A stretch of DNA of 40,427 nucleotides from Arcicella sp. (GTDB lineage Bacteria > Bacteroidota > Bacteroidia > Cytophagales > Spirosomataceae), in NCBI GenBank assembly GCA_025354645.1, contig JANXML010000033.1, positions 1-40,427 of the forward strand. Direction: 5' to 3'. The notes below the pieces were generated by a model. That model worked only from the letters and a program-made list of their open reading frames with translations. It did no database searches and was not told where the DNA came from. Both the position numbers and the translations under genes were made by a program. Positions 17,001 to 25,905 of this stretch are shown piece after piece; the first letter of the stretch is position 1; each line of letters begins with the position of its first letter.

Positions 17001-17063
17001 AGTAGAATAGGTTTCCAATCTGTTCTATTTGGCTCCATAAACAGGTTGGAAACCTGTTCTACT
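17001..17063. repeat. 24-bp imperfect palindrome upstream of xylA and the GH3 gene
   Basis: The arms at 17001-17024 and 17040-17063 match at 22 of 24 positions, with a 15-base loop; the core is GGTTTCCAA/TTGGAAACC. Such 'AACAGGTTGGAAACCTGTT' elements are a frequent dispersed intergenic repeat in this group. It sits in the divergent promoter region, 60 bp upstream of xylA. Confidence 0.75.
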
Positions 17064-17232
17064 TTCAATCCTGACTATGGGTTCCAATATAAATAATAGT
17101 TGAACCTTTATTTTTTAATTCTTAAAATCTACCTAAATTTACAAGTGTGTTCTATACTGTTCTATAAAATTACCATAAAAGTATTATTCATTCTAAGAAA
17201 AATAAAACTATTTATACAAAATTCTGAATTTT

Positions 17233-19572
17233 ATGTATTCCAAAAAACTAAAAACCCTTTTTATTTTAACGTTAATCGTTGGTTTTTCAAGTAGTTACAA
17301 GGTGGAGATACCCTATAAAAATCCGAAATTACCGATTGCTGTTCGAGTAAAAGACTTGTTGGGGCGAATGACATTGGAGGAAAAAATTGCTCAAACGCAA
17401 TGCCTGTGGCAAAGTAAGCAAAAACTTTATACCAATAAAGATTTTGATTATAAAAAGGCGACGGAAATAATGCCAAATGGTATGGGACAATTAGCCCGAC
17501 CCAACGAAGGTGCAGGAGCAGATAATCCTTATGGGACTGGTTTGAAAGGAAAACAGATGGCAGAATGGACGAATAAAATCCAGAAATATTTTGTGGAAAA
17601 CACTCGTTTAGGCATTCCAGTAATGTTTCATGAGGAGTCTTTACACGGAAATCAATCAAAGGATGCCACAGTTTTTCCAACGCCTTTGGCAATGGCAAAT
17701 TCGTGGAATGAGGCTCTGATGACAGAAGTATATTCGCACATTGCGGAGGAAGTTCGTTCCAGGGGTGGACATGAAGTGTTGGCTCCCGTTGTGGATTTGA
17801 CCCTCGACCCACGCTGGGGACGTTCGGAAGAAACTATGGGTGAAGACCCTTATTTGGTTTCAAGATTGGGGGTAACTATTGTGAAAGCCTATCAAGGCGA
17901 TAAAGAAATTTTGGATAAAAAGCACGTTGCCACTACCTTAAAGCACTTTGGTGTTTATGGACAACCAGAAGGAGGCTCGAATGTTGGACCTTCTTTTGCT
18001 GATGAAAGAACATTGCGGTCAGTATTTTTTCCTCCGTTCAAAGCCTGTGTAATGGAAGCAAAAGCAATGAGCTTGATGCCTTGTTATGCCGAAGTTAGGA
18101 GCGAACCTGTGCATGGAAGCAAATGGTTATTAACTGATATATTAAGAAAAGAATGGGGTTTCAAGGGTGTTGTAGTATCGGATTATGGTGGAGTGAAAGA
18201 TCTTGAAACACTGCATCACGTGTCAGAAAATGCTGAACAAGCGGCATTACGGTCGTTTTCAGCGGGTGTGGATATTGAAACGCCCGATCCTTACGGGTTC
18301 ACGAGTTTGTTAAGTTTGGTAAAAGCTGGTAAAATTTCCGTGACTATGTTGGATGAATCAGTAAGCAGAATTCTAACGGCAAAATTTCGCATGGGTTTGT
18401 TTGAAGACCCTTACGTGGATGCCAATTATGCCGACCAATTTACGGGTAACGCCGAGATGCGAGCAACGGCTTTGAAAGCAGCAAGGCAGTCGATGGTTTT
18501 ATTAAAAAATGAAGGAAATATATTGCCTTTGGATGTAAAGAAAGTGAAAAAAGTAGCCATCATTGGACCCAATGCCAACAAATGCCTTTTGGGAGGATAT
18601 GCTGATGTGCCAAAACAAACCGTTTCACCTTTGCAGGCTTTAAAAGAAAAATATGGAAAAGATGTTGAGATTCTTTACGCAGAAGGTACTCGCTTGACGG
18701 AATCAGGAGATTGGTTTTCGGATAAAAACGTAATGGCAAGCCGTGAAGATAACATGAAAAGAATTGCAGAAGCCGTGGAAATTGCCAAGCAAGCTGATGC
18801 TGTGATTTTGATGTTGGGTGGTAACGAAGCCATCTCAAAAGAAGCATGGGCAAGTAACCACATGGGCGATTTAGCAACCTTGGATTTAATGGGAAATCAG
18901 GATGAATTAGTGGATGCCATCAAAGCCATTGGCAAACCAACGGCAGCTTTTGTTTTCAGTGGACCACCGCTTTCAATTGCCAAATTAGATAAAGCAATTC
19001 CAGCGATAGTTTACGGTTTTTATTTAGGACAAGAATCTGGTTATGCCGTCGCAGAAACCATCTTTGGTGATAATAATCCTACGGGAAAATTAGCGATTTC
19101 AATTCCTCGTTCGGTGGGGCATTTACCTGTCTATTATTACCATAAACCATCGGCAAGGCGTGGTTATAATTTTGATGATATTAGCCCACTTTATTCATTC
19201 GGACACGGTTTAAGTTATACTGATTTTACGTATAAAAATCTGAAAATCAATACTTTGACCATGAAATCAGATGGTTCAGCCGTCGTAACTGTGGACGTAA
19301 CTAACACGGGCAAACGTGCGGGTGATGAGATTGTGCAGTTGTATATACATGACGTTGTAAGTACGCTTACACGCCCCGTGAAAGAACTAAAAGATTTTGC
19401 CAGAATATCATTAAATGCAGGAGAAACTAAAAACGTATCTTTCAAAATTACAGCTGATAAATTAAAATATTTAGACGAAAATTTGAAAGAAATTGTTGAA
19501 CCTGGCGACTTTGAAATTATGGTTGGTGGGAGTTCTGTGAAAACTGATAAGGTCATTTTAACAGTCAAGTAA
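17233..19572 (+). CDS. Glycoside hydrolase family 3 (beta-glucosidase or beta-xylosidase)
   Basis: The protein has 779 residues with an N-terminal signal (MYSKKLKTLFILTLIVGFSSS), so it is exported, probably periplasmic. The (beta/alpha)8 domain (about 30-370) has FHEESLHG at about 135-142, KHFGVYGQPEGGSN, and the catalytic nucleophile Asp317 in VVVSDYGGV. The C-terminal GH3 alpha/beta sandwich (about 420-640) contains LGGNEA. A fibronectin-III-like domain closes the protein (about 690-775, GDEIVQLYIHD). It resembles BglX-type enzymes. Its neighbour xylA suggests beta-xylosidase action, but the nearby PUL makes a beta-1,2-glucan beta-glucosidase equally possible; sequence alone does not decide. 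Confidence 0.92.
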   Translation: MYSKKLKTLFILTLIVGFSSSYKVEIPYKNPKLPIAVRVKDLLGRMTLEEKIAQTQCLWQSKQKLYTNKDFDYKKATEIMPNGMGQLARPNEGAGADNPYGTGLKGKQMAEWTNKIQKYFVENTRLGIPVMFHEESLHGNQSKDATVFPTPLAMANSWNEALMTEVYSHIAEEVRSRGGHEVLAPVVDLTLDPRWGRSEETMGEDPYLVSRLGVTIVKAYQGDKEILDKKHVATTLKHFGVYGQPEGGSNVGPSFADERTLRSVFFPPFKACVMEAKAMSLMPCYAEVRSEPVHGSKWLLTDILRKEWGFKGVVVSDYGGVKDLETLHHVSENAEQAALRSFSAGVDIETPDPYGFTSLLSLVKAGKISVTMLDESVSRILTAKFRMGLFEDPYVDANYADQFTGNAEMRATALKAARQSMVLLKNEGNILPLDVKKVKKVAIIGPNANKCLLGGYADVPKQTVSPLQALKEKYGKDVEILYAEGTRLTESGDWFSDKNVMASREDNMKRIAEAVEIAKQADAVILMLGGNEAISKEAWASNHMGDLATLDLMGNQDELVDAIKAIGKPTAAFVFSGPPLSIAKLDKAIPAIVYGFYLGQESGYAVAETIFGDNNPTGKLAISIPRSVGHLPVYYYHKPSARRGYNFDDISPLYSFGHGLSYTDFTYKNLKINTLTMKSDGSAVVTVDVTNTGKRAGDEIVQLYIHDVVSTLTRPVKELKDFARISLNAGETKNVSFKITADKLKYLDENLKEIVEPGDFEIMVGGSSVKTDKVILTVK

Positions 19573-19668
19573 AACTTATATTTTGACCATTTTACTTCGT
19601 GAAACAGTTTCATTGGAAAACCTTAAAAAATGGTAAATATTTAAAAATAGTGTGGTAATGAATGCACG

Positions 19669-19734
19669 TTTAATGCGGTTTTTACGGTCGTCGTCATCGT
19701 TCAAAACAACGGCAACCGTAAAACACGCATTAAA
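19669..19734 (+). terminator. Hairpin after the GH3 gene
   Basis: TTTAATGCGGTTTTTACGGT (19669-19688) and its inverted copy (19715-19734) match at 18 of 20 positions; a T-rich tract follows. It begins 97 bp after the GH3 stop, so it may be a repeat element serving as terminator. Confidence 0.5.
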
Positions 19735-19978
19735 TTTTTAATATTGGCATAAGTTCAAAGCCAGATAAAATTTATGCAAATCATGTTTACATAAATAGTT
19801 GTTTTAGAAATTGTTTGGACTCTTCGTTTTGAATGAAACTACTTACTGCGAAAGGAATAAGTTTAAACACCTTCTTAATCTAAAAAAGCATACCACAATA
19901 CATAAGACTAAGAAGATGTTTAAATTTTGTAAATATCTGAAAATGAATGACTTACGAAATTAACTGTAAGCTCTTTCC

Positions 19979-20063
19979 GAAATCCCGCTGTTTGAGCGTA
20001 GCGAGTTTCGGGATTTCTTGATTTTCTTTTGTTACTTTTCTTGTATCAAGACAAGAAAAGTAA
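19979..20063. repeat. Composite dispersed repeat with two hairpins
   Basis: A 9-bp pair GAAATCCCG (19979-19987)/CGGGATTTC (20009-20017) is followed by a 13-bp pair TTACTTTTCTTGT (20032-20044)/ACAAGAAAAGTAA (20051-20063) with loop ATCAAG. Elements with this 'CTTGTATCAAGACAAG' core are widespread between genes in Bacteroidota. Confidence 0.65.
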
Positions 20064-20085
20064 AGCCATGCGAAAGGAAATTTTG

Positions 20086-20256
20086 TTATTTCGAGACAAG
20101 ACAAATTAAATTTTCAAACATCTTCTTAATGGTTTGAGAACTTAAATGAATAAACTCAACCCTATCGAAGTTATTAAATCCGTATTCTATAACTACTTCA
20201 TGAAGAGATTTTTCACAATTTTCTCGTAAAACACGTTCAAATTTACGAACTTTGGT
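20086..20256 (-). pseudogene. Possible remnant of a gene (open frame without start)
   Basis: The frame is open for 56 codons before a TAA, with protein-like composition (for example SLHEVVIEYGFNNFDRVEF and SSQTIKKMFENL). It has no usable start codon and a stop directly upstream. It could be the 3' end of a decayed gene or chance; no family was recognised. Confidence 0.22.
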
Positions 20257-20303
20257 CTATTACGAATTGCTTAAAGTAACTTACTTTGTGAATAATCCTT
20301 ATC

Positions 20304-22805
20304 ATGGCAAAAAATATCCCTAAAAACCCTGACCGCCCAAAAGAACGAAAACCAGGCAAACAATTTTCCTTCGATTTTAATATTAAGAATTTTTCACAGA
20401 GCGAACAGTTCAAATTTGTGGTGGGAATTTTATTTATATTGGTATCTGCTTTCTTATTTTTTTCATTTCTTTCACACCTCTTCACAGGCGAAGCTGACCA
20501 AAGCGAAATAGCAAACTCTCTTGTTAAAACGAAGAAGACAGCAAACCCTTTTGGTTTCTATGGTGCTAAATTGGCACACTTTCTTATTTTTGAACTCTTC
20601 GGGTGGGCAGCATTTTTATTAATTCCAGTACTTTTTGTGGCAGGTTATAAACTTTCTTTTAAAAAAGAACTTCTACCACTCGAAAACATTACGTGGCAGT
20701 CACTTTTTTATATGTTTTGGTTCAGTTGCTTTTTCGGATTCTTCGTATTTATGTTGGATGCCGAAGATACATTAAGCAATGTTTGTGGAGGAATCGGCTA
20801 CTTCGTAAATCAAACTTTATATGGTATTATTGGTTGGGCATCCATCTTAGTAATCATGTTTGTGCTTATCGTTTTCTTTGTTTATTACTACGGAATTGAT
20901 ACGATGGGTAAGTTAGCGGATAGATTAAATACCAATGAATCAGGTACTTACCTCGAAGAATTAGAAGTAGAAAAGGAAAAAGGTTCTGTAGATAATGATA
21001 TTTCAAAAACTAATAATGTTCAGCAAGTAAGGGAAGATTTTCATGCAGTTAATGAAGAAGAATTAGAGGATTTAACGATTGCTCACATTGATAACCATGA
21101 TGAAGAAAATTTTAGACCTCATTTACCACCCATTATCAATACGACAAATATTCAAAAGAAGGCAGAAAAAGGAGAGGTATCGTTAGTAATTGAAAATTCA
21201 GAAAACATTCCTGAGCAAATTGAAGAGGAAGAAGATGAACCAATCGTATTGAGTGAAACTGATGCAGTTAATGAAGAATTATTAAAAAAGTTTGGATTAT
21301 ACGACCCAATGCTCGATTTACCGCATTATAAATTTCCTACCGTCGATTTGATGAAGGAATACGATGCAGGAAAACCCAACGTTTCACAGGAAGAATTGAA
21401 GGCAAATTCAGATAAAATTGTTGAGACTTTGGGTAATTATGGAATTGGAATAGGGTCTATTAAAGCTACGATTGGACCAACCGTTACGCTTTATGAAATT
21501 ATCCCAGATGCAGGAGTAAGAATTTCGAAAATCAAGAATTTAGAAGATGATATTGCTCTTTCGTTGGCAGCTTTGGGAATTCGTATTATTGCTCCAATCC
21601 CTGGAAAAGGCACCATTGGTATTGAAGTTCCAAATAAAAATCGTGAAATGGTGCCAGTCAGAATGATGATTGGTTCGGAGAAATTTCAGAAATCTACGGC
21701 AGATTTACCCATCGTGTTGGGAAAAACGATTAGTAATGAAATCTTCATGACCGACCTTGCCAAAATGCCTCACTTATTGATGGCAGGAGCAACGGGACAA
21801 GGAAAGTCGGTTGGATTAAATATGATTTTGACTTCATTATTGTATAAAAAACATCCATCACAATTGAAATTTGTTTTGGTTGATCCAAAGAAGGTTGAAT
21901 TAACGCTTTTTAATAAAATAGAAAGACATTTCTTGGCGATGTTGCCAAATTCAGCCGAGGCAATTATTACGGATACAAAAAAGGTGGTAAATACACTTAA
22001 TTCCTTATGTATGGAGATGGATAATCGTTATAATCTCTTGAAAGATGCTGGTTGCAGAAACTTGAAGGAATATAATGTAAAATTCGTAAATCGTAGGCTG
22101 AATCCAGATAAAGGGCATTATTATATGCCATATATCGTTTTAGTTATTGATGAATTAGCTGATTTAATGATGACGGCTGGTAAGGAAGTTGAACAGCCGA
22201 TTGCTCGTTTAGCACAGTTGGCTCGTGCCATCGGAATCCACTTGGTGGTGGCAACGCAACGTCCATCTGTGAACGTAATTACTGGTACAATTAAGGCAAA
22301 CTTTCCCGCTCGTTTATCGTTTAAAGTTACTTCAAAAATTGACTCTCGAACAATTCTTGATACTGGCGGAGCTGACCAATTGGTGGGTATGGGAGATATG
22401 TTACTTTCAACGGGTTCGGAGATTATTCGTCTGCAATGTGCTTTCGTAGATACGCCCGAGGTGGATGATATTTGTGATTTTATTGGTAATCAGCAGGGTT
22501 ATGATTCTGCCTATATGTTGCCTGAATATGAGGGCGATACGGAAGGAACTGGCAATGATAAATCAGACTTCGACCCCAAAAATCGTGACCCGTTTTTTGA
22601 TGATGCCGCCCGACTGATTGTTACTCATCAACAAGGCTCTACTTCATTGATACAGAGACGTTTAAAGTTAGGTTACAACCGTGCAGGACGTTTAATTGAC
22701 CAATTAGAAGCTGCTGGAATTGTGGGTGTTTTTGAAGGCTCAAAGGCTCGTGAGGTGTTGGTGAAAGATGCCGATGCTTTGGAAAGACTTTTGAAGGAAT
22801 TATAG
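20304..22805 (+). CDS. ftsK: DNA translocase FtsK/SpoIIIE
   Basis: Septal motor that pumps chromosome ends apart during division. It has 833 residues. A basic cytosolic start precedes four membrane helices (about 38-210). An acidic, low-complexity linker (about 215-325) leads to the RecA-like motor. Walker A is GATGQGKSVG at about 495-504, Walker B is VLVIDELADLMM near 612, and VVATQRPSVNVITG is the conserved motif after it. The C-terminal winged-helix gamma domain, which reads KOPS-type DNA, covers about 760-833 (STSLIQRRLKLGYNRAGRLIDQLEAAGIVG). Its stop is 1 bp from the stop of the convergent regulator gene. Confidence 0.96.
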   Translation: MAKNIPKNPDRPKERKPGKQFSFDFNIKNFSQSEQFKFVVGILFILVSAFLFFSFLSHLFTGEADQSEIANSLVKTKKTANPFGFYGAKLAHFLIFELFGWAAFLLIPVLFVAGYKLSFKKELLPLENITWQSLFYMFWFSCFFGFFVFMLDAEDTLSNVCGGIGYFVNQTLYGIIGWASILVIMFVLIVFFVYYYGIDTMGKLADRLNTNESGTYLEELEVEKEKGSVDNDISKTNNVQQVREDFHAVNEEELEDLTIAHIDNHDEENFRPHLPPIINTTNIQKKAEKGEVSLVIENSENIPEQIEEEEDEPIVLSETDAVNEELLKKFGLYDPMLDLPHYKFPTVDLMKEYDAGKPNVSQEELKANSDKIVETLGNYGIGIGSIKATIGPTVTLYEIIPDAGVRISKIKNLEDDIALSLAALGIRIIAPIPGKGTIGIEVPNKNREMVPVRMMIGSEKFQKSTADLPIVLGKTISNEIFMTDLAKMPHLLMAGATGQGKSVGLNMILTSLLYKKHPSQLKFVLVDPKKVELTLFNKIERHFLAMLPNSAEAIITDTKKVVNTLNSLCMEMDNRYNLLKDAGCRNLKEYNVKFVNRRLNPDKGHYYMPYIVLVIDELADLMMTAGKEVEQPIARLAQLARAIGIHLVVATQRPSVNVITGTIKANFPARLSFKVTSKIDSRTILDTGGADQLVGMGDMLLSTGSEIIRLQCAFVDTPEVDDICDFIGNQQGYDSAYMLPEYEGDTEGTGNDKSDFDPKNRDPFFDDAARLIVTHQQGSTSLIQRRLKLGYNRAGRLIDQLEAAGIVGVFEGSKAREVLVKDADALERLLKEL

Positions 22806-22806
22806 G

Positions 22807-25653
22807 TTAATAAGCCATCATAAATTCTCCCAGATTAATTTCCGTTTCAAGGTTCATTTTTTTACGCAATCTATAACGTTTTAATTCAACGCTTCGATTG
22901 GTAATGTTCAATAAATGTGCAATTTCTTTGGTGGATAAATTCATGCGTAAATATGCCGCTAATTTAACGTCGCTTGGGGTTAAATTTGAATAATTTATGA
23001 GGAGTTTTTTGATAAATTCCTCATGAACTTGATTGAAATTATTTTCAAAAACTTGCCAATCTTGTTCAGTCGAAATATTACTATCTACTAAATGCAAAAC
23101 ATGATTAAAATGCGTTACTGAACTTCGAGTTTCTGGCTCCGTTTTGATTTTTGAAAGTCCTTTTTTTATCGTTAACAATAACTCGTTTTTCTTAATAACT
23201 GCCATTGTAGAGTTAGCCAATTCTTCGGATTTACCGATAATACTCTTCTCCAACTGCTCATTTCTTATTTGCATAATCTCGGCTGAACTAATTTCTGCTT
23301 GTCTTTCTAACTTTTTTTCTAATTTTTCGCTTATTTGATTTTGCTTAAATCTTAATCTTTTTAAATGTAATTGGTAGGATAGATACCCAATTACAACTAA
23401 CAAAAAAAGATAGAGTAATCTACTCCAAATATTCCAATACCAAGGCTGTTTTATTTCAAAAGTAATCGTAGTTTCGGAAGGATTTAAGTCAGATTTTACA
23501 TGAAAAATATAGGTATTAGGGGGAAGATTATTGAATTCTTTACGAGTAATATGCTGAAATTCACTCCAATTTTTTGAAGCATTTTCTAATAAATAACTAT
23601 ATTTTATGTTTCTTCCATAATTAGGGGTTGCGAAACTAATTATTACATTATTTTGATCATAATCATACACTAAGTTGGGATAGCTTTCTTGATTCCTAAA
23701 AGTTAAATTCAATTGTGGAAAATCTTGAATGGAGAAGTTGCGAATTAAAGGCTTATCAATTTTATCAATAGTATTTTGTGAAATTATTTGTCTCGGTAGA
23801 AGTATGAAGCCATTTTCAGTACAAATTAAAAAATTGTCATCATCAATCTGAACGATGTTTTCATAATCATCCACCCATTGATTTTTTTTGATGGGAATTA
23901 TTTTTTCCTTTCCATTGGCACTAATAAAACTTAATCCTCCATCATTTTTTAGAAAGAATAAATCATTGTTTACAGTTGGAAAAACTTTGCGTACCTCTTG
24001 AATGTTGAACTTATTTAAGGCAATAAATTTTTGTGATATATGGTTGAATTTAAAAATCCCATTTGCTGTTTTAACACAAATTTTATCATTGAGTTTGAAC
24101 ACATCAGCACCGAATAAAAAAGAAGACTTAAAGTTTTTTTGCACAAGAATTTTCTGATAATCTTTTGTTAAATGTAGTCTGATTAACTCATTTGTGTCTT
24201 TGTTAATCCAAATGTCACCTGATTCATCCTCCTCAAATTTTCTAATGGGGGCAGACAATCCCGTAATTACATGGTCAAATTGCCATTTTCCATTGGTTCC
24301 TTTTTTATAAATACACAAGTTAGTGTAGGTGCCTTGAATGAGAAGATTTTGATTAGCTTTTAGTTTTTTAATTACATAACCACCCGTCACGTTTGAAATA
24401 AGGTTTGCTTTGTTATTTTCTATTAAAAAAGTGCCATTATTATGTCCACAAAGCAGCTGATTATCAATAATTTCCAAATCCCAGATTTGCCCTTGCGTGT
24501 TTGGAATTAAGCGAAAGTTTGCTTGTTTTTCAGATAATTTACTGTAATAAACACCTTGATTTGTACCTAAATAAATGTTTCCTTTATGAATTGCTATATC
24601 ATAAACTGTGCCCAATTTTCCTTCCAAATCATTGTAATATTTTAAAGTGGAACTCAGTATAATTAAATCAATGCCTTTATCCATGCCAATCCACAAATTT
24701 CCATCGGCATCTTTTGATTGTGACAAGACTGTGTTATTTTGCAAGCCGCTTTTTTTGTTAAAATGCTCAACAATCTCTCCACTTTGATTGGTTATTATTA
24801 CGCCATTCAAAATCGTACCAAAGGCATAAAGATTATTTCCTAAAAAAAGCCCTTTATTTAACTGATTTTGAGAAATGAATTCATTAGTTTGCTTATTTAA
24901 CTCTCTAAAATTTTTAAAATCATAAATGTAGATTCCTTTGTTTGTGCCAATTAATATTTCATTTTCTTTGAATGGTAATATTGAATTAACCGATTGTTTT
25001 CCTAAAAACTGACTACCTCTTACAAGTATGAATTGGTCTTTTACTGGTTTATTAAAATTCAATTCGTACAGTCCATTATTAATGACTTCTACGAAAAATC
25101 TATTTTTTACTTCATGAACAAACAAAACAGTACCTGGATTATTGAGCCTTTCTACTTTATTAATTTCTGGTTTGTATAAATAAATAAATCCAAATGACTG
25201 AAATATTATGCCTTTTGAAGTAATTAAAATATTCCATATTTCTTCATTTTGAAAACTTTTGTCAAGCACTAAATACCTTAGAGAATGATAATTTAATTCC
25301 CCATTTTTTTTAGGTATCCAAAATCCAAATTCCCCTAATCCACCCGTAAAAACTCTTCCAATTTTGTCAATTGCAACCGATCTGACTTTCTGCTTTTGGG
25401 GTAATTCATGAACCTTCCATTCAGAACCGTCATACTCTAAAAGTCCTTTTGAATTTGCAAAATACATAAACTTAGTAAACTTATCTTGACCAATATTCCA
25501 GTTTTGGTATTGTGCATTATAAGTATGTTTAGTAAAGTTTACAATTTCAGGTTTACACATCGATTTTATGTTTTGCCCATAAGTGAAATAAGAAAACAAC
25601 AATGTTAAAAAGTAGGAATAATTAACTTTATTTTTTGCAAAATATGATTTCAT
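22807..25653 (-). CDS. Membrane-spanning one-component regulator: propeller, Y_Y_Y domain, LuxR HTH
   Basis: The protein has 948 residues. A signal/TM start (NYSYFLTLLFSYFTYGQ) is followed by two-component-regulator propeller repeats (about 50-650; for example KDADGNLWIGMDKGI and ESGDIWINKD). A Y_Y_Y domain lies at about 680-745 (IKYSYLLENASKNWSEF). One TM helix (about 755-778, LLYLFLLVVIGYLSY) precedes a cytosolic coiled coil rich in Glu/Lys (about 785-850). The C-terminal LuxR-type HTH (about 880-945) includes LTPSDVKLAAYLRMNLSTKEIAHLLNI. There is no kinase or receiver domain, so it likely senses an oligosaccharide in the periplasm and binds DNA directly from the membrane. It is divergent from the first gene of the PUL and is its probable activator. 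Confidence 0.9.
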   Translation of the reverse strand: MKSYFAKNKVNYSYFLTLLFSYFTYGQNIKSMCKPEIVNFTKHTYNAQYQNWNIGQDKFTKFMYFANSKGLLEYDGSEWKVHELPQKQKVRSVAIDKIGRVFTGGLGEFGFWIPKKNGELNYHSLRYLVLDKSFQNEEIWNILITSKGIIFQSFGFIYLYKPEINKVERLNNPGTVLFVHEVKNRFFVEVINNGLYELNFNKPVKDQFILVRGSQFLGKQSVNSILPFKENEILIGTNKGIYIYDFKNFRELNKQTNEFISQNQLNKGLFLGNNLYAFGTILNGVIITNQSGEIVEHFNKKSGLQNNTVLSQSKDADGNLWIGMDKGIDLIILSSTLKYYNDLEGKLGTVYDIAIHKGNIYLGTNQGVYYSKLSEKQANFRLIPNTQGQIWDLEIIDNQLLCGHNNGTFLIENNKANLISNVTGGYVIKKLKANQNLLIQGTYTNLCIYKKGTNGKWQFDHVITGLSAPIRKFEEDESGDIWINKDTNELIRLHLTKDYQKILVQKNFKSSFLFGADVFKLNDKICVKTANGIFKFNHISQKFIALNKFNIQEVRKVFPTVNNDLFFLKNDGGLSFISANGKEKIIPIKKNQWVDDYENIVQIDDDNFLICTENGFILLPRQIISQNTIDKIDKPLIRNFSIQDFPQLNLTFRNQESYPNLVYDYDQNNVIISFATPNYGRNIKYSYLLENASKNWSEFQHITRKEFNNLPPNTYIFHVKSDLNPSETTITFEIKQPWYWNIWSRLLYLFLLVVIGYLSYQLHLKRLRFKQNQISEKLEKKLERQAEISSAEIMQIRNEQLEKSIIGKSEELANSTMAVIKKNELLLTIKKGLSKIKTEPETRSSVTHFNHVLHLVDSNISTEQDWQVFENNFNQVHEEFIKKLLINYSNLTPSDVKLAAYLRMNLSTKEIAHLLNITNRSVELKRYRLRKKMNLETEINLGEFMMAY

Positions 25654-25706
25654 AAGACCAACGGAATTATTTGAAAAATTTTGAACTATTTTTTTTGAAA
25701 ATTGAC

Positions 25707-25770
25707 TTGATGTAGTGTAAATGTACTAAAAATATTAAAATAAAGCACTTTTGATGTAGTAATGATGTAC
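25707..25770. promoter_or_regulatory. Phased ATGTA array in the PUL control region
   Basis: Two 20-bp direct copies (25707-25726 and 25751-25770) share TTGATGTAGT at one end and ATGTAC at the other. Each has two ATGTA half-sites: 25710, 25721, 25754 and 25765, separated by 11, 33 and 11 bp. The array lies about 100 bp upstream of the TACCTTTG box of the glucanase gene and 54 bp upstream of the regulator gene. It is a candidate operator. Confidence 0.6.
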
Positions 25771-25871
25771 CTGTTATTTAGGAAGTAATATATTTTAATG
25801 ATTAAATTTGTACAATAAAGTTTAATAATATATTAGAATAATTATAAAAAAGTATAATCTATTCACATAAG

Positions 25872-25879
25872 TACCTTTG
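25872..25879 (+). promoter_or_regulatory. -7 box for the PUL operon
   Basis: TACCTTTG, an exact TAnnTTTG match, 26 bp upstream of the ATG at 25906. A second match, TAAATTTG, lies at 25803-25810. No good -33 TTG precedes the first, as expected for an activator-dependent promoter. Confidence 0.55.
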
Positions 25880-25905
25880 CAATTATAGATTTTACCAAAA
25901 CAAAA

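Larger units (their letters stand above)
19573..20303. other. 731-bp intergenic region built of palindromes and a possible gene remnant
   Basis: In order it holds a 20-bp imperfect hairpin (19669-19734), an inverted pair TTTAAACACCTTCTTA/TAAGAAGATGTTTAAA (19862-19877, 19909-19924), a GAAATCCCG/CGGGATTTC pair (19979-20017), a TTACTTTTCTTGT/ACAAGAAAAGTAA hairpin (20032-20063), and a minus-strand open frame without a start codon (20086-20256). The ftsK promoter must lie near its end; TTACTTTG at 20281 is only a partial match. No intact gene is seen. Confidence 0.6.
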
